Positions 21,474-22,638 of a stretch of 22,638 nucleotides of DNA are shown here, piece by piece; position 1 is the stretch's first letter; the number at the start of each line of letters is the position of its first letter. The notes below the pieces were generated by a model. That model was given only the letters and a program-made list of their open reading frames with translations, searched no databases and was not told where the DNA came from. A program made the position numbers and the translations under genes. Source of the stretch: an uncultured delta proteobacterium (GTDB lineage Bacteria > Desulfobacterota > Syntrophorhabdia > Syntrophorhabdales > Syntrophorhabdaceae); the NCBI GenBank assembly GCA_903872255.1, contig CAIQJW010000236.1, positions 1 to 22,638 on the forward strand, in the 5' to 3' direction.

Positions 21474-22202
21474 CTAGAATTTTGCGAGGGCTGTCAACTT
21501 ATCGTTAACATCCCCAAACATCTGATCGATCTTGGTGTAGCATTCAAATGCCCTCATCGTCTGGATGAGGTCGACCATTTCAAGGACCACATTGACGTTC
21601 GATGCCTCATATGAACCCTGCCTGACAGAATATACCTTCGGTATCTCTCCGGAATCATTGCCCGTGTTGATAAAATTGCTTTTGCCCGCAGGCTTCAGGT
21701 CACTCGTGTTCTTGAACTCCGTTACTTTTACGACATCAACAAGGTCTTTCCCCAGGAATATCGAGCCGTCGTTTTCGATGCTTATCGACTTTCCATCCGT
21801 TACATTGATGGTGATCTCGCCGCCTTTCCCCATCACCGTGTCACCCGACACCGTTACGAGGCGGCCTGTCTTATCAAGCATGAACTGTCCATTGCGGGTA
21901 TATCGCACACCGTCACGCGTCATAACGCTGAAGAACCCGTTGCCCATAATGGCGAGATCAAGCAACGCCCCGCTTTCAACTACAGATGCGTCAGAAAAAT
22001 CGATATAGGTGTCCGAAAGATTGACATATGCATTCTTCAATAAGGCCTGGCCTCCTGATCCGTCATCGGTCGTCGTGACCACATCGAATACGGTCCGGGA
22101 TGCCTTAAAGCCCGCCGTTAGTGAATTGGCAAGATTATTGGCGATCATGTCCAGCCTTTTCTCATTCACGTATTTTCCAGCTACTGTAACGTAATTGCTC
22201 AT
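21474..22202 (-). CDS. flgF: Proximal rod protein FlgF
   Basis: 242 residues, usual for FlgF. The N-terminal rod motif reads EKRLDMIANNLANSLTAGFK. The central hook-family segment is LLDLAIMGNGFFSVMTRDGV, and the C-terminal SNVNVVLEMVDLIQTMRAFE closes the pattern. FlgF joins the proximal rod and is exported by the flagellar type III system. It is the first gene of the ten-gene operon and stands directly behind the sigma54 promoter. The predicted transcription start is about two bases before the ATG, and no ribosome binding site is visible, so translation may be leaderless. A later start would cut into the conserved N-terminal helix, which argues for the start given. Confidence 0.93.
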   Translation of the reverse strand: MSNYVTVAGKYVNEKRLDMIANNLANSLTAGFKASRTVFDVVTTTDDGSGGQALLKNAYVNLSDTYIDFSDASVVESGALLDLAIMGNGFFSVMTRDGVRYTRNGQFMLDKTGRLVTVSGDTVMGKGGEITINVTDGKSISIENDGSIFLGKDLVDVVKVTEFKNTSDLKPAGKSNFINTGNDSGEIPKVYSVRQGSYEASNVNVVLEMVDLIQTMRAFECYTKIDQMFGDVNDKLTALAKF

Positions 22203-22214
22203 GCCGGGTTATTG

Positions 22215-22230
22215 TGCAATTGGTATGCCA
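22215..22230 (-). promoter_or_regulatory. Sigma54 (RpoN) promoter of the flg operon
   Basis: On the minus strand TGGCATACCAATTGCA matches the sigma54 consensus TGGCACRNNNNTTGCW with a single mismatch, and the GG and GC pairs are exactly 10 bases apart. The -12 element lies 14 bases from the flgF ATG, so the leader would be nearly absent. Sigma54 control of rod and hook genes is common in Gram-negative flagellar hierarchies and needs an enhancer-binding activator. Confidence 0.85.
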
Positions 22231-22238
22231 GAGAAGAT

Positions 22239-22273
22239 GGGTTACGGGTAATTGGTTATGGGTAATGGGCGTT
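22239..22273. repeat. Heptanucleotide tandem array, about 4-5 units (GGGTAAT type)
   Basis: GGGTTAC, GGGTAAT, TGGTTAT, GGGTAAT and a partial GGGCGTT follow in 7-bp steps. It lies nine bases upstream of the sigma54 promoter of flgF, between the promoter and any distant activator site. Confidence 0.75.
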
Positions 22274-22278
22274 TCTTC

Positions 22279-22445
22279 ATCATCCCGGCCTTAAGGAGGC
22301 TGTGTCGCAATCCCCCACCCTCCGTCATTCCAGCGAAAGGGTTGTGTCACCAGCTCCCCCCCCACCCGCCGTCATCCCGGCGATGAGGCTGTGTCGCAAC
22401 CCCCCCCCTCGCCGTCATCCCGGTTTACCGGGATCCAGTGTCTTT
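22279..22445. repeat. Tandem units of about 45 bp, 3.5 copies, with C-runs
   Basis: Four units begin with a GTCATYCC-like motif near 22279, 22324, 22371 and 22414. The first three continue through GAGGCTGTGTCGCAA-like sequence into runs of C, including eight Cs at 22356-22363 and nine at 22400-22408. The last unit ends in a different sequence (GGGATCCAGTGTC). The motif is the same as in the inverted-repeat element at 12943-13283. No gene is seen in 22203-22638; the last 190 bases are A/T-richer and hold only a palindrome. Confidence 0.75.
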
Positions 22446-22513
22446 TCTTTGTCTTATTAGCCGGTTACAATTCACGAAAGCCATAACATGAACAGGCAAC
22501 CCTGTGTATATAT

Positions 22514-22527
22514 CCTTACCGGTAAGG
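22514..22527. promoter_or_regulatory. Perfect 14-bp palindrome, possible operator or activator site
   Basis: CCTTACCGGTAAGG is fully self-complementary and sits about 285 bp upstream of the sigma54 promoter. Activators of sigma54 bind dyad sites at a distance, so it is a candidate site, or it may belong to a gene beyond the window. Only the symmetry is observed. Confidence 0.35.
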
Positions 22528-22638
22528 GAAATAAAACCTTATATACGGTGTGACATGGGGCTTGAAAAGACGTATACGGAAACCTGAAGTTAAACTCATT
22601 GTAAAAGAGGCTATTGTTTAAGTTATGTATATCAGAAG

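Noticed and set aside
22555..22622. Short plus-strand frames at the window end
   Set aside because: They are about 10 to 22 codons, with no ribosome binding site or family resemblance.

Overview
The window is a bacterial chromosomal segment of roughly even base composition, dominated by flagellar genes on the minus strand. The order flgF-flgG-flgA-flgH-flgI-flgJ-flgM-flgN-flgK-flgL, together with fdhD and sigma54/sigma28-type flagellar promoters, fits an anaerobic Gram-negative bacterium of the old Deltaproteobacteria (Desulfobacterota-like) or a relative. FlgH and FlgI (L and P rings) show an outer membrane. The flagellin and its FlbT/FlaF partners are instead of the type best known from Alphaproteobacteria, so the filament module looks mosaic. 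The taxonomy is inference.

Region by region. Positions 1-6773 (+): a glycan-modification block with the 3' end of a SAM methyltransferase, a decayed second methyltransferase and one giant protein of about 2,033 residues. The giant carries a GT10-like domain, a ParB/Srx-like segment, a nucleotidyltransferase-like motif, three GT2 domains and two TPR blocks. Positions 6789-9460 (-): flagellin (fliC) behind a sigma28 promoter with a structured leader, then a small unknown protein, flbT and flaF, ending 15 bp from the convergent giant gene. Positions 9478-13441: a scarred accessory stretch. It holds heptanucleotide repeat arrays, a fragment of fdhD, an orphan Phd/YefM-like antitoxin, a TPR plus Ig-like protein directly behind a near-perfect sigma28 promoter, a DUF433 antitoxin whose toxin has been destroyed by a repeat, an intact fdhD and nested inverted repeats. 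Positions 13442-22202 (-): the ten-gene rod/ring/hook-junction operon, with a sigma54 promoter in front of flgF and an internal sigma28 promoter in front of flgM. Positions 22203-22638: promoter, another heptamer array, tandem units of about 45 bp and a perfect palindrome; no gene seen.

How it works together. The sigma54 promoter would drive rod and ring genes (FlgF, FlgG, FlgA, FlgH, FlgI, FlgJ). The anti-sigma28 factor FlgM, the chaperone FlgN and the junction proteins FlgK and FlgL are also read from a sigma28 promoter inside flgJ. Export of FlgM would release sigma28, which then turns on flagellin and the TPR/Ig protein. FlbT and FlaF probably tune flagellin synthesis, with the leader hairpin as a candidate target. 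The giant glycosyltransferase probably decorates flagellin. The sigma28 TPR/Ig gene, the small flagellin-operon protein, the composite glycosyltransferase and the T9 tract in the flagellin promoter are the least described and most testable parts.
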